Shown piece by piece: positions 1 through 14,870 of a stretch of 64,000 nucleotides of DNA (the stretch's first letter is position 1; every line of letters starts with the position of its first letter). Source of the DNA: Ophiodon elongatus (Eukaryota; Chordata; Actinopteri; Perciformes; Hexagrammidae); the NCBI GenBank assembly GCA_016806645.1, contig JACSYO010002163.1, forward strand, positions 1,349,001-1,413,000, given 5' to 3'. The translations under genes and the position numbers were made by a program. Under the pieces are notes generated by a model. That model was not told the origin of the DNA, did not search any database, and worked only from the letters and a program-made list of their open reading frames with translations.

Positions 1-288
1 CCATCTCTCCTTCTCCCTCTTATCATCTCCTCAGCCTCGTTCCTCCGGATCTCCTCTCTCTTTGTCATTCCCAATAATTATTCCTACTTCCATAATTACT
101 CTCTCACCCAAGTATTTTCTTCTCCTTCACTGCCCCCCACCCTTCCTTCCCCCCTCTCTTTCTGTCTTTGTGGTAAAAATGATCTAAATTAGTCCCCTCC
201 ACTGTTCACAGCAGTCTGAGGCAGCAGCCTGCGTGTCCAGAGGCATTTCCCGTAATACTGCTGCTCTCATCACTCTGCAACTCCTTCG

Positions 289-342
<54 letters not shown>

Positions 343-1293
343 CACGCACACACGCACCCGTATACTCGGGGGGGATGTGGCAAAACAACCATAGCAATAT
401 TACCTGTCCACAGAAAGCACCGGTGCACTCACATACTTATGGTTCACTGTTGGCTATAACCAGAAGTCCACCACGGTGTTTATCCTAATTATCGGATTCA
501 AATAATCCCACAACACAAAAAAGATGGTTGTAAAATCGATCTTTACTAACCAAATACCATCATGCATTACGTGGATAGGTAAACAATACTTGTGAACTTC
601 CACGATTCTCAAGACAGAATTCGATATCGTGGTAAAAAAACTAAAACAAAAAATCCCATGTTCTTAAACATTAACTCCAATCACATGGCAGCAACTCAAT
701 GCATTTAGGCATCTAGACGTGGTGAAGACGACTTGCTGGAGTTCAAACCAAAAGGGGGTCCAACCCGGTACTAGCAAGGTGTACCTAATAAAGTGGCCGG
801 TGAGTGTATTTATATGGCGATATGGCCAAAATCCTCTATCACGATATGGGTCATTTTTATATCTCGATAACGATACATATATCACAATATCGCACGTTTT
901 GTAGTGATTCAATAAATAAATAGTCTAAGAAATAATCACATGGTAAAACCTATTTTTGTTTATACTCCCAACAAATGAAAAGTACTCAAGAGTGTTTTTT
1001 TTTTCATTTTATCAAGAACTTTAGTGCAGAATTCAAGTGAAATTATAGAGGAAGAAATTTATAAATATTTCCAGCTGTACACTGAATATGCTGACATGCG
1101 TTCACAAAAGTACAGAGAAATCAGATTTAAGATCTGATTTCTTATAAATTCAGATTTTCTGAGAAATTTGAGTAAGCAGGTGCTAGTTATTATCAATCCA
1201 TTGAAATATCTTATTGAATCCGACACAATTCCATTGATCTTGAATATAACACACTATAAAGTCATCTGCATAGTGAAGGAGTTTCCCACATAC
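1..1293. other. Left-edge intron of cdk16, repeats only
   Basis: This stretch lies 3' of the last visible cdk16 exon on the minus strand, so it is intron sequence leading to exons beyond the window. It contains a pyrimidine-rich start, a (CA)25 microsatellite at 291-340 and AT-rich sequence with repeated cgatat-type words at 800-900. I see no exon in it. Confidence 0.6.
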
Positions 1294-1427
1294 CTCGTTG
1301 GAGATGCGCCGATGGTGGTTGTTCCTCATTCGGACCCTCACTGGACTCTGGACCTCATCAGAAGACGTCCCGGATGCCTGGTCGCTCTCCCCATCTGAAC
1401 CCATCTTCACATTCTCGTGGACGATAC
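1294..1427 (-). CDS. cdk16: cdk16 coding exon 3 (acidic SDGESDQASGTSSDEVQSP exon)
   Basis: The acceptor is TTACAG and the donor is GAG|GTATGT, both on the minus strand. Its 134 nt begin at phase 1 and end at phase 0. It encodes IVHENVKMGSDGESDQASG and continues to RRISNE, the most conserved N-terminal block of PCTAIRE kinases. The next expected exon (DINKRLSLP-type sequence and the kinase domain) is off the left edge. Confidence 0.9.
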
Positions 1428-2502
1428 CTGTAACACAGAGAGACACAGACGGACAGGTTTTTTTTTTTATTCAGGTCTTTTGGACTGTTTTTGCCTCTCT
1501 AACTCTGTCTAGAGGACACAACCGCTTGTCTTTTTAAAACTCCGGGGTTGCGTGGTCGTGTGGACGTGCAGAAGCAGAGACCTTTGAAAACGATGACGCG
1601 TTCACTACTTGATTGGGTCTCAGTCACGACGTTTCCTTCCCTGATTTCGTCACGCCGCCGGAAGGAAACGATCCATCGACTACCAGGTTAATTTCAACAT
1701 GGATAACGGATTGCAGGCGTTGTTGACTTTGTTGTCTTTACTGCCGACATGCGGAGGAAGCAGCTGTTGTTGGGAGCGATTAGCGAGCGGCGTGTCCAGC
1801 GGCGTTATCAGACGTTTGAAGTCACGGTTTGTAGCTTTGAGGAGGACGATGGACACACAATGGAGGACTTTTTTCTAATCAATGCTCGTTTCATTCTGCA
1901 CAACTATAGTGAAGTTCACAAATAAACTGTAAACAAACAAAAGCACAAAAAAGGACTTCAGCTGTGTGTGAAAATTCATTTTTAGACGTGCTGGTATGGA
2001 CGGAAATCATTTAGAAAAACGATGCCGAGACGCTCATGTGGACGTAGATTGCCTTTGTTTTAAAACCCCAGTTTTAAACAGAAACGTATTAGTGTTAATG
2101 AAGCCTTAGATTTCATTCACCTGTCTGAGATACATAGCAGGAGCCCAATCCCCAGAGGATGGATCGTACCACCAGCCATGCAGGGGGCGGGGGTTCTTAG
2201 CAGAGTGTGTATAAAACACCATTGGTAAGACGAGGAGGTCAGAGATCGATATCACCCTGCATGCAACGTCTTTGCCCGCCGACCCCCCCCCACACACACA
2301 CACACACACACAAGTCTGTTCCCCTCAGACTCCATCTGATTAATGAGTCACGGTGCAGCAGACATCAGTGGTGTGCGTGTGTGCGTGTGTGCGTGCGTGC
2401 GTGCGTGCGTGCGTGCGTGAATGTTGGGGGAGGGGTCTCTCTTTGGGTTTCAGTGTATGCTGCCTGATAGCTCTCAAGTCTAGGTCATGTACAGCACATA
2501 CA

Positions 2503-2561
<59 letters not shown>

Positions 2562-5500
2562 GTGTGGTAGAAGAAACAGACCATCATCTACTGTTTACAT
2601 TTCAAACAGCCACCATTGGCAGAAGAGTGAGACGGAAGGATAGGGGAGCATGATTTCAGTTGGAATGAGATCAGGAAGAAGAAGAAGAGAGAGCGAAAGA
2701 GAAAGAGAAGAAGAAAGACAAGGACAAGGAGAAGAAGAAGAAGAAGAAGAAGACGGAGAAGAAGACGGAGAAGAAGAAGGAGAAGAAGGAGAAGGAACAC
2801 AAAGACTGATTGTGAAACTTCACCAATCGTTCTTCATCGGAAATTTTAAACCCACTTCCACAGTTTTCACAAAGTATCTGACATTCGTTAATATTTTCTC
2901 ATTTAGGATTTGTTCTCAGCTAAGAGCAGAACTCACACTTACGCACAGTTGAGTCCTGACAGACGAAATAAGTGTAATGAGTCATAATAGTTTTTAATCA
3001 TCTATCAAGTATCAGCAAGATGAAGGTCACTAACTTTTCAATACAGCTTTCTGTTTAGTAGAGTGAGATCAAGATGGATTCTTTGAGCCCTGATGGAGCC
3101 CCGAAGTGTTCAACACTTAAGGAACCGTGTGCAGCGTTTAGGTGGATTTAATGGCACACATGAATACGTTTCCTTAAGAATATAATCACCTGAAAATAAT
3201 AATGGTTGTGCTTCCGTTACCTTGGAATGACCCGTTTGTGTCTACACATGGAGGCCGCCATGTTCTACAGTAGCCCAGAGGGGACAAACCAAACACTGGC
3301 TCTAGAGAGAAGTCTCAGTTGGAGGCAATCTGCAAACTCACCGCTAGATGTCGCCAAATCCGCTGCACCTTTAAACAAATTGTGGGAGACTGAAAATAAA
3401 TAAAACTCATTATTATTAAACATTATTTGATTATAATTCTTATTACTTTTATTTTCATTTCATAACAGGATTTTTTTGTATTTTAAAATACCCCTATGCT
3501 TATAGAATAGGACTCCCCCCCAATTTATTTCATTATGTCCCTTTTCTTGTGGTGAAGTCCTCTCACCTTTCCACTAATCAGCCCCCCCCCCCACCCAAGC
3601 TTGCAAGCAGTCGACTACCTGAGTGGATCCCAGCTGTCCGTCGCTCTAAACTATCTGTTGACAGAAGCAGCATATGCTCGTTAGCAAAACAGGAGTTCTT
3701 GACGTTCGGCCCGCGGCCTCGAAAGCCAGACACAAGAGCTCAGCATTCTCATGCAGAGCAGCTGGGTAAGAGAAGCGAGCAGTCAGTCGTCATATCAGGA
3801 ATCAACCCCGATGGGGAAACCGTAAACTAAAGGAAACGGACACCAGAGTGATGGGGAAAATGATCCGGGATATCTACATGCTGACAGACAGACACACACA
3901 CGAGCAGAGCGTAATCCAGCTCTGCTACTAAAATACAAGGTCGGTCTCACTTTCAGAAAGGTCCTGATCTCCTCTGTTTGTGGAAACAGTCATGGAGATG
4001 AGGGTGGATCAGACCAGGTGGGTGGAAAATCACTTCACCCGGGCCTTGGAAACAATACGATACACCAGGATAGCATGATTTATGTCGGAGGAGCAGTCAG
4101 AAAAAGAACAAGAAAAAGTGAAGAAACAAGAATACAACATGCAAAAGAAGAGTGACGGGTAGTTAAAGGCAATAATGAATAAATAAATAAGTCGGTTGTT
4201 TAAAGAAGTTCAAGGAACGTCTCTTAAAAGCCTTCTGTCAATTTTATTTGCGTGAAAGTTTGTATTTAAATAAAAGAGAAGAAGAAACAGCAGCAGAAGA
4301 TTAGAGCGGCGTTGAAGGATTATAAAACGGAGGCTTGTCCCAAACCAAGCCGTTCCTGATCGCACGAGAACATTCTCTTCCTGCAGGTTCTCTCTGCCCC
4401 ATTTCCAAAGAGCAGAAAGCGAATGTCACGCCGCCTCCCTGTGTGCAGCCCGGATGGCCTAGTTTGGGGGCAGCTGACTCCCTGATAGCCCGCCTGGAGG
4501 AGTGAGTGAGTGGGCTGCTCTTCAGGACTATTCTGGCCTCCTGCATGTACCGTACTCCACTTAGCTGGAAATCTCCGGCACGGGACGGCCATGCCTCAGG
4601 AAATAATTGAAAAGCCAGGGGAGAGAAGATTTTTAAAAGATTGTGCTTCAAGGGTCCTTCAAAGAGTAATGGAAATCTTTTTTTTTTTTTGGTCATAAGC
4701 TCTCCCTCGGCAGGCCAGTCATCAAGTTCAGTGGGTTTGTTCGAGGGTTCACTGGTGGAATTAATAGTCACCGACTACATCCAATGCATTACCCACTTTT
4801 ACAACAACGCTTTGAACTGAAGCGTTCCACTTCCTCTTTTGGCTCTGAGGCACGAACAGTTCTTAAATAAAAGAGCAGCATACTGTGGAATGGATGAAAA
4901 ATTAAAAAGATGAACTCGTCTCTTCAAGGTCCCTGAAGACACCGACACACACTGCCCTGGGCCAAACCACTGCAACTGTGATCTTTAAAACAGCCACATA
5001 TGATATTTTGAAATGAATAAATTAATATTAACATGTTCAAAGCAGAGGGATCAGCTTATTCTACTAATTTAAGGGGAGACACTACAGAAGAAGGGGGTAA
5101 AACATTTTTACTAATAGATAGACATAAAACCCCCAAAGTTGATAACTTAAATGAAGACAATTATTATTTTGCATGACAAGTTTTTTTTAAATGTTATGGT
5201 TAAATATGCAAATGAGACATTATCTTATCAGATATGTGCTAGTTTTCATACATTTCCAGAACAGAAATATGATGAAAAATTATTGTTTCAAGTTGTTGAC
5301 ATATTAGAGTCAAAGGTTTTTACATTTATGATATCTCTTTGTATCACTCCATAAATCACAAAATGCTGCCAACAGCCATAAAATATTCTATTTTCTCCAT
5401 GTTTTTAATAATAAATGTTGTATAAATCAGTCTATGAATGATATGTGAACAAACCCCTCAGTAGAAACCTTCAGAATATAGAGAGGAATGAAAATGTAAA

Positions 5501-6984
5501 GTTTGGTGGATGTAAGAGCTACTGAAGAGCAGATTTCTGGATCAGAGTCTGAGAACAAACTCATTTAGAGAAAACGTTCTTTAAAGAGATGTTTTGTTAA
5601 ATTACAGACATTTTGAAGACACTACAGGTGAATAGGGTAAAGAAAATAACTAATAGATATCAACATGAAACCCAGTTGATTACTGACATTAAGATGATTT
5701 TTTCCGTGTTACAAGTTTTCTGAAATGTTATATTTAAATATGCAAATGAGGCATTATCTAGTGGTAACTTTTGGTGAATTTAGGAGAACTTTACAGACGT
5801 AAACAGACAAAGTAGTTAAAAAAATTATTATATTTCCACTAATCTGAAAGAAAACACGTTATTGAAGTCTCTAAAGTCCACAGTGCATGAAATAAATAAA
5901 GTTTGGGTTCAACATAAATCCACGTCTTTGTATCGAATAAAACCCGAGGACACACGTTTGTTAATGCTATGGTAGGCCGTTAAATTACACAACGACACTG
6001 ACGGTATCGTCTATGGAACAACATTTTACTCCTGAAAACAAAAGTTGTCGTCGTAGGTCATCTGTAGAGTCTGGGTCTGATTAAATGGCGGAGGCCGCGG
6101 TGACGAGACTCACCGATACGGTTTCCTGGAGGACGGCACGAGTCCAGCACTCGAAGCATACGGAAAGGTGACAGCCTCAGCGGGGCGTCTCTCTCCCCGA
6201 TTCTCATCCCCTCTCCCACTCTAGCCTCACCCGTCCTCGAGTCTCCCGCGCCGGGAGCTCGTGCAGATCCCCCTTGGGGGTTACCTGACAAATCCATCAG
6301 TCCAGAAGATTCAAAAACAATACCAGTGGGAAGTGGTATTAAAATAATAATAATAATAATAATAATAATAGTAATAATAATAATAATAATTTCAAAAATA
6401 CATTTCACAAAGAGCCTACGGGGCAAAAAAAAAGGGGCAAAAAAAAAAAATCAAGTCTTCAGGCTGTCTGTCCCATTAAGTGGAGGACAGGTCGGGAGGA
6501 CGGTGCAGACGACACACTAATCACAATGCAACAACTCCCTGGGCCACTACTCCACCTTAACACTCCCTCTGTTTTCCCGTAGACACTCCCTCTCTCTCTG
6601 TCTCTCTCTTTCTCTCTCGCTGCAGTCTCACACTGCCTGCTGACTAAGGAAGGTCAAACGGCGTGCAGGTATCGGCGCAAAATGCTGCAGAGTCCAGTCC
6701 AAAACTCACACGGGAGGAAAAAAAACAAAACAGTTTAACACTCGATGATGTGGGAATAACAGGTGTTGAATCTGTTTAAACCTTCAGCTCCTCTCGAGGA
6801 AGAAAAACACTTGAACTATACAACCTCTTTCTTTCCTTCTCTCTTTCTCTCTCTCTCACTCTCCCTCTCTCTCGTCACTTTTCCATTTCCAGTCCAGTGT
6901 CTTGATGTTTTTCTCCTCCTGCCAGATCTCCTCCTCCTGTTCCTCCTCTGTTATTCAGCTCACCACTCTCCTCAGACTGTTCTC

Positions 6985-7025
<41 letters not shown>

Positions 7026-10000
7026 CGCTCCTTCCTTGCCTCTGGCGCCCCTATCGGTGCAGTTAGTCCTCTTGTGCTCCCTCCCTTCACCTTGCTCTTC
7101 ACTCTCCTCCCTCTCATGTGATACCAATCTCCCTCCCTCCCTCCCGTTCTCCCTCTCTCCCTCCCTCGCTCGCATCTCCGTCTGGCTCCAGAGATGGTGT
7201 TGAATACAGTGCGATCCTCTTTCTTGCACTCCATCTCTATCGCCTTCTCTCTCTCTCTCTCTCTCTCTCTCCTGCTCCTTCCCTCTTCCTCCTTATCTTC
7301 ATCACTCTCTGGCGCAGAAATCGAGTCCCTCAGAGTGACGCCTCTGGCATCCCATCATCTTCCCCCCTGTCATACATCCTCTCCACCTTCCTGTTTCTCT
7401 CTCCCTCCCTCCGTGCTTTGCCCCGTGGACCTGAAGCGCAGGCCATTATTCATTCTCAACCCGTGCACACATGCACATGCACCATCCCTCATACACGCCA
7501 CTGCACACGCGGTAACTGTGCATCTCTATAAAAAACAAACAAACACGGCTCTAGGTGACACACCTGCAGAGCAAACACATCATGAAGAAACACACACTCA
7601 TCATCGAGGAAACAAGGAACTGGCAGGACGTAGAAGTGTTGATCGTGATGAATGTTTTGTTGAAGTTGTTTTTATTTGTGCAGATCCCCAACCGGTCTGG
7701 GGGGGGGCAGCGGCAGAAGGTCCCACTGCAACCCGGCAACAACACAAGACGGACGAGGGCTCAATATTACGTCTGACAGGCTGGGCTTTAGACAGCTGCT
7801 CTGCATCACCACGGCGCCCACACTGCCACTAACTGCACTCCAATTAAGAAATATCATATTTTTGGAAAATGTGATTTCAGAGAGAAGCAGACAGACGGGT
7901 CGATAATATGTGTTTGAAGGATTAATCCAGGCTGTCAAACTAAAAGATAATTTTTTTTTTATAAAAGATAGAAGCTAAAGCTACAGATCACAGAGTGAAA
8001 GTGGACCATCACATCAGCTGGAGAGCCAGACAGAAGACAAAGAAACTAAGGAACAACACTGTTCTTCTTTATTCACCGTTACAATCATTAGAGTACGTTG
8101 AGCATATCTTCAGTAGTTAGCGTAGCATAGATGTGCTAACGCTAGTTAATGATGTGCTAGCGTATTCTGCTAACGTTTAGCACCACTAACGTTTTATGAA
8201 CGTATATCTCCTTTCAACCCCTCCGGGTAACGAGTATCACTGTTACACGACATTTAACCACGACGAGCTCCAAATCCACTAAACCAGTCTGAAGATGAAG
8301 AACATCTGAGGACATTGATGATATCTGGCTGAAGCTTCGCTATGATTGGCCGGATTTACTTCAATGGGCGGGAAAAAACGGAGGCTCAGTTGAAAGTTTT
8401 GTGAAAACATAAAACGTGTCTTTGTGCAGTTGTGTTTTCAAAGAAATACTTTGGTAGAAAATGACTACATTTAACCTAGTACGAGGTACAGTGTTCCTTG
8501 AACGTTATTTTCTCCACTTTTTACTTCACTACATTATTCAACAGCTACTACATTACAGATTAGTGACAACCTCCATTTTGGGGAAGTGAAGCCAAAGCGG
8601 CATGTCTTAAACCTGCATTCTCTCTAATGTCCACCAGGGGGCGACTCCTCTGGTTGTATAGAAGTCTATGAGAAAATGACTATTCACTCTTGATTTATTC
8701 CTTTAGTAAACATTAGAAACATGAGTTTATGGTCTCAATCTCTAGGTTCAAGTCTTCTTCAATACAGCATGATGTTCATTTAGTAAATTATGGTCCATTT
8801 AGAGTCAAACAGACCATGTCAATCACCTTATAGCGGGGCTATAAGGTGATTGACAGGTCTCTACCCCAAAGTTGTCCAGTCTGGGAGTTGTCCGTATTTT
8901 TGTCTTTCAACTTTAACCCTTTCATGAACGCTAATAGTAAAATTTGAGTCACCTAAAAATGTCTTATTCAGTGTTCGGTTGTACTTAGCTCTTCCCTCTT
9001 GCGTCACTTCTGGTTGCAAAAAAACAAAATGCCGACGGCCTGAATGCTGAGCTCAAGACTTCAAAATGGCAGTCCATAAACTCACAAGTGACGTCACGAC
9101 GACTACGTCCACTTCTCATTAACAGATTATGATCTCGAACAGAGTTTAATGCATCAATAATTGGCGAATGATCCAATAATATAATTATAACAAGTGGGCT
9201 ATTCTGTGTAATACGCCCTTCTATTTTGTACATTTTGTTGATTTAATACGTTTGCTTCAGTATTCTTAATCAATTTGATCACAGATCTATTATTTTTACA
9301 GAAGGGTATTGCAGCACCACATCACCACCGTGTGCACGTTTCCCTCCAGGTGGACCATCCCGTCACAGGAACTAACATTAAAAGAAGTGTTTACAGAAAG
9401 ATGAAAGTGTTGAACGGTGTCCAAAATGTCAGCGAGATAATGTATCAAATGCCATATTTCCTCACACTTAAAAACAAAAAAAAACAGTTCCTAAAATGTG
9501 TGCGACGACTGAGATAAAACTGCACCTCTCCCTTCATGTCAATAATCACGTTGCCTTTACTGACAAAACATGCTCCTGTAGAAAAGCTCTCACACCCCAC
9601 ATGTCAATAATGATGCATTTAATTAAAAGACTACTTACACAAACACACAACCAAACTAAAGCGTAATGGTATAACTGGCTTAGATAAGTAAATATATGGG
9701 ATCACTGTGTACTTAACACATCTTTAAAACATTTCTAATCTACCTACGTGTGGAAGGAGTATTAAAATGAATATTTGGGAGGACATTAACCGTAGAATTC
9801 AACTTCTCTACACAAAACATACTAAGGGTTGTTTTCTTTGGATCCCATTACTCTCGCTCCTTAAATATTAGATCCAAATAAAGAGTAATGGCCACTTACG
9901 GTGCATTGACAGACATGTGTTGATGGAGGGCGCCGCGTCCCTGAGCTTGAAAAGTCAAAGACGAAAGCTCATCGTCCAGCCGTCACTGCGTCTCTTTGTG

Positions 10001-13000
10001 TTCACGTGTGCAGCTGTATAACTCTCTGGCTCTGCAGCCTCCTCCACACAGCTTTTTCACTCCCTTCAAGGCCAACTTTGTTTGAGAATCTGAAACATTT
10101 ATCCTCACATATGCTTGGCAACATTTGAGTTTACAATGAAACTATATTGTAGACGTTTTTTTTACCCATAAATACCACAGTCTGCCTGCAGTAGTGAGAC
10201 AATAAAAATCAAAGTGCATATAACATCCCTGAGGAACACACAAAAAGAGAAACAGCGAGGGAGGGAGAATTTAGACTGCAGTAATTACCTCTAAACCTTT
10301 TATCTGCATCTCAGGAATCTTATTATTCAATTACTGGGACCGGAGTGCCTTCTGTCAGCTGGCGGCCCTATCTGTGCCGGTCCCCAACGCCCCCTCTCTT
10401 TCCTACATAGCTTTGAAAATCAACGGCATTCATACGCAGCATATTCCCTTACGCCTCAAGCATGAGCTAATGTAACAGCAAGTCCTAACGCACAGAAAAA
10501 AAGCTAAAAAAGGAACCCACTCTATTGTTCTTATTAAATCCAACCTGGGAGTGAGAGAAGAGGGTTGGTGTGAGCAAATGGCCGAGAGTGCAGGGAGTGA
10601 GGGAGAGGACTACGGCGATTAATGCAGTGTTAATGCATTACATTAAATCCCCGGCACAGACGGGGTCTCTCGCGGCGCATGATACGCGGGGGGAGATAAC
10701 GGGGGTCTGAAAAAGCTTTCCATCTTTTATCTTCGCCCCATTCTGCGTTCATCTGGAGGTTAAATATAGCATGTGGATGTACGTCGAGAGAAAAGAACGA
10801 GCGACATCAGGGACCGTTTCAGAAATAGCAGCCAGCGACGGGTTTGAGAAGAGCACGCTCTCACAAACAAAGGTGCTAACTTATAAAGGGTTCTTCGGGT
10901 TGTTCTCATAAGAGAACCCATATCGGTTCCTGTTATAACTTTTGTTTTAAGATCAAACTGGAACGTCCACCCAGAACATCTTGTAAGAGGTTCTTCCCAT
11001 AACCCTTCTATGGTGGAATGGTTCACCCCAGAACCCTCTCAGGAGATTCTGTCCAGAACCTTTCCACCTTCTTAGGGTGCTAACAAGAACCCACCCCGGG
11101 GGTTCTAGAGAATATCCTTTTATATTCCAAGGTTTCATGTAGAACCCAACCAGGAGGTTCTATCTAGAACTGTTTTATATTCCAAGTGTTTCATCTGAGA
11201 TCCACACAGGGGATTCTAACAAGAATCCTTTTATATTCCAAGGTTTTCATCTAGAACCCACCAATGGGGTTCTGACAAGAATCCTTTTATAAACCAACGG
11301 TTTCATCTAGAACCCTAGAAAGAGCTGATGTGGTGCAGTACAACCCACAAAAATCTTGGATCACAATAACAGTTTTTGGGGGTGGGGGGGTTCTGGATTG
11401 TGGGCGTTCTCTTTGAAAGGTTCTTCCGCAGTAAATTATTCTGGGTAGAACCTCAGCCCTTCAGGAAGAACCTGTGTGGAACCTTTATTTCTGAGAGTGT
11501 AGGCAGCTTTCAGCAATGTCTTTTTTCTCAGTAAAACAGACGGGAGGGCCGACTAATCCCCAACAGTGTAACTACAGAGCTTCACAGAGAGAAAGAGAAG
11601 CGGCGAGAAGCAAAAGAAGGAAAAGTGCAGTGGTCGTGTTTCCTCGCTGTAAGTACAGTGAGGTGGGAACGGGTGTCGGCCCCAGTTAGCGACAGATGAA
11701 TCACAAACCTGTAAAAGCTATCCGGCTCTGGCAAATGGCCAAACACCTAACATACACATACAGCCCCCACTTACACAGATGAAAAGTGAATTTAATTGAA
11801 TACTCCTATGGACGGATAGAGTACGTTAGAGAGAGACACAGAGGGAAGGAGGGAGACAAGAGAAAGGGTGGGCAAGCTCTTTAGTGCAGCAGGAAAGAGA
11901 GATTGCATCATCATGTCGCTCTATTAAAGGGTGCGACGTGCTCTGACTGCTGAGTGGCACACAGTGAGTCAGCAAGACCAACCAGTGGGAAACACACACA
12001 CACACACACACACGCACACACACGCACACACACACACACACACATTGCATACCTCGTAACATTTCAAACTACACCGTCTCTAATTTTATTAACAGAATAG
12101 CATCTATTCCAGTTTCGGAATCAAGCTTCGTCCATTTCAGGCCGTTTCCGAGCTCCGATAACAGCTGTGGATTTCACAGAATGAAGTCGCTCTGCCAGAC
12201 CAAATAGTCTGTGGGTTACAGAAAGGCCCCAGCTGAATGCGGTGCCACCAGCACGTGGAACGTTTTCTAGCATGCAGAGCAAACTTTATGCCACTGCATC
12301 GCATCTTCCAATTGTAATGCCACCTCAGAGAGCGCTTCATCACGTTTTCTCTACTGGAGGGGCAGCCTAGAGGACACATTATCATGTTTTCTCCATTTAA
12401 GGGCATCCTAGAGGACACATCATCATGTTATCTCCAATTAAGAGCACCCTAGAAGGCACTTTATCACACTTTCCTCATCTATCAAAAACCATTAATCTAT
12501 GTGCCAATAAATTCTAGTGGTGTATATTTGCTGATATTCATAGGTTTTGTCCTTGTCATCCGTATAGTTCATCGACATTCTCAAGTTCTAACAACTGGCA
12601 TGTTTGAGAACTGTTTGGGGAAAACGCTTATTTGCTTTCTTACCGAGTGCAGGATGAGAAGATTGACAGATCTACTGTATCTGTTGGTTAAATATGAAAG
12701 CACAGCCAAATGATGGTTGGCTTAGCTTAGCACAAAGCACAGTCTTTAGAATAGAGGGAAGCTGAAAGCTGCCATCGATGGTCTGGTTTGATTCATAACC
12801 TAATTTACTTTAGATACATCAGATACACTATTTTATTTATTTATTTTATTTACATCTTGTGTTCAGGCAGCATTTACCATTTGAGAACTTTGAAAAACAT
12901 GTTAATAATTGTCAAAGTAAGGTATCAATTTTCTTTTGTGGTATTGGTACTAAATCTCAGGTATCATATTAGCAAAAGTATTGAAAATGTTCAAACTATA

Positions 13001-14827
13001 CCCAGAGCCATGCTGCTGTCCCTATTTATTTACGGGGATCATCTAAGTTTCATTCATCCATTTATATATCGTATTCCCAGCTTGCCCGATCGCAATGAAG
13101 TGTACGCTTCTGAAACCAGTTCTCTTGTCAGCCAGAGTTCAATGGATGTGTGGAGTCTTGTTGTGGGCTATCTGCAGTTCACTCAGCCGAGGACTCAGGG
13201 GACTCACAGCACAAAGCTAATAACAAAGTCTCCTACCCCATCGTATATATATATTTTTCCTCCCTCCATCAATCTCTCGCGATTCTCTAAGCTCCATTTC
13301 ATTCCAAACCCATCTCCAACATCCGAGCGTTCGCTCCATCCTTGACTTGCCCCATCCTCACTCCATCCCACCGCTCCTGATATAAAGCCGTTCTGCCACA
13401 GTGGGAAATGAGATTACTGGGATCCATATAGCAACGGACCACGCGTTCCACTACATAATGCATACAGACAGGGGGAGATAGTGGTTGTGTGAGCATGTGC
13501 ATATGTGTGCATATATGTGTGCATATATGTGTGCATATATATGTGTGTGTGTGTGCGTGTGTGTGTGTGTGTGCGTGTGTGTGCATGTGTGTGCGTACGT
13601 GTGTGAGAATGTTGGATTAAGGTCATTACAGTTTTAGCCCTCCAGTTTCATAGGAAATGTTGCGAGGATAGCCAAGTTGTGTCAGTAAATACAGCCTTGC
13701 ACTGGAAACCTATAAACATGCATGTGTGAGTTGTGCAACCACAGGTGGCAGTATTGCTCTGGCGTGATGTTGCTCTGCTGAGCTATTGTGAATGCATGCT
13801 AGGACAAAAAGATACAGAAGAGTTCTCTTTACTGAGCCTCTGACAGACAGAAGAAGTGAAAATATGCAGGAAATGTTGTTACAACAAGGAGAAATGAGAA
13901 ACCTGTACTAGGATCTAGTGTAACGTGAGTGAGTGTGTTTGTTTCAGTGGCGGAAGAAGTCCTCAGATATTAATCCTCAGATGTTAATAAATAACAATTC
14001 AGTACATTTATATCTTTGCATTTATTTGTTACATTATATTTTACAACGTTAAAGTCAAGACGGATGTTAACTCACACGTGAAAAAGAATGATCCCAGTCT
14101 CTGACTTGAACCCCTCAGCGAGGCACACGGCTTATTAAACATCGGATCGGTACTCTGTATCAGCCGACGCCTAAAGTCAAGGCATCGGACCTAAAAAAGT
14201 CGGATCAGTGAACCCCTCGCAATAAATAGCTCAAGGTAAAAACATTCTTGCATTCAAAACGTTACTCAAGCAGAAGTGCAAAAGTACTAACAAAATGGAC
14301 TTAAAGTATCAGAAGTAAAAGCAGCTCATTACGTAGCACAATGGCTTCTGTTTGTGTTACATCATATTATTCGATTGTTCTCACTGATGCATTATTGTGC
14401 ATGCAGTGGACAAGTTAATCCGTTTCAAAGCATCGGATCTTATACATGGTCATATATATATATATATATATGATCCATATACTGTATATGTGATCCATAT
14501 GTCTATATTTGTGTGCAAAACCTTGATCTTCAAAGTAACTGTGGCTGTCAAATAAATGTGCATGCAACATTCACATCAAACAATATCTGTCTGTCAAATG
14601 TGTTGGGGTAGAAGTATGACGCGGCATTAAATGGAAATAACTCAAGTACAATAAAAACACTTTTTGTCGGTATCAATTGTACTTCAGTAGTTGCGTATAT
14701 GTACTCAAAATGACTCTTTCACTAACATCTGAATAAACAGAACTATAAATTATACCAGTATGCTTGAACATACAGCTGCCTGTTTTGTTTTCATTGTATT
14801 GTGCTTATGAGTGCACGCATGCATCAC

Positions 14828-14870
<43 letters not shown>

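Larger units (their letters stand above)
1428..14870. other. cdk16 intron of about 13.4 kb, filled with repeats
   Basis: No convincing exon is seen. From left to right on plus coordinates it holds: TG/CA arrays (2290-2313, 2367-2418, 2505-2560), a GAA-rich tract (2670-2796), a teleost-type dispersed repeat (about 3217-3380), dispersed element A copy 1 (5076-5816), a TAA array (6340-6391), a long CT-rich stretch (6830-7300), element B copy 1 (8565-9115), a ggttct/agaacc tandem element (10880-11505), CA arrays (11994-12043), a three-unit 47-49 bp tandem (12333-12475) and a TG-rich array (13500-13605). A GC-richer island at 6058-6310 is discussed separately. Confidence 0.6.

Noticed and set aside
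4301..4771. 156-codon minus-strand frame in the cdk16 intron
   Set aside because: No recognisable domain, no supported splice sites, and overlapping alternative frames. It probably arises by chance.
6763..7531. Ser/Leu-rich and Arg/Glu-rich frames
   Set aside because: Products of CT/GA simple repeats, as are the similar frames at 29123-29465 and 51623-52235.
12788..13345. 185-codon plus-strand frame rich in Ile, Tyr and Phe
   Set aside because: AT-rich composition without a domain, and antisense to nothing known. Treated as a chance frame in intron DNA.
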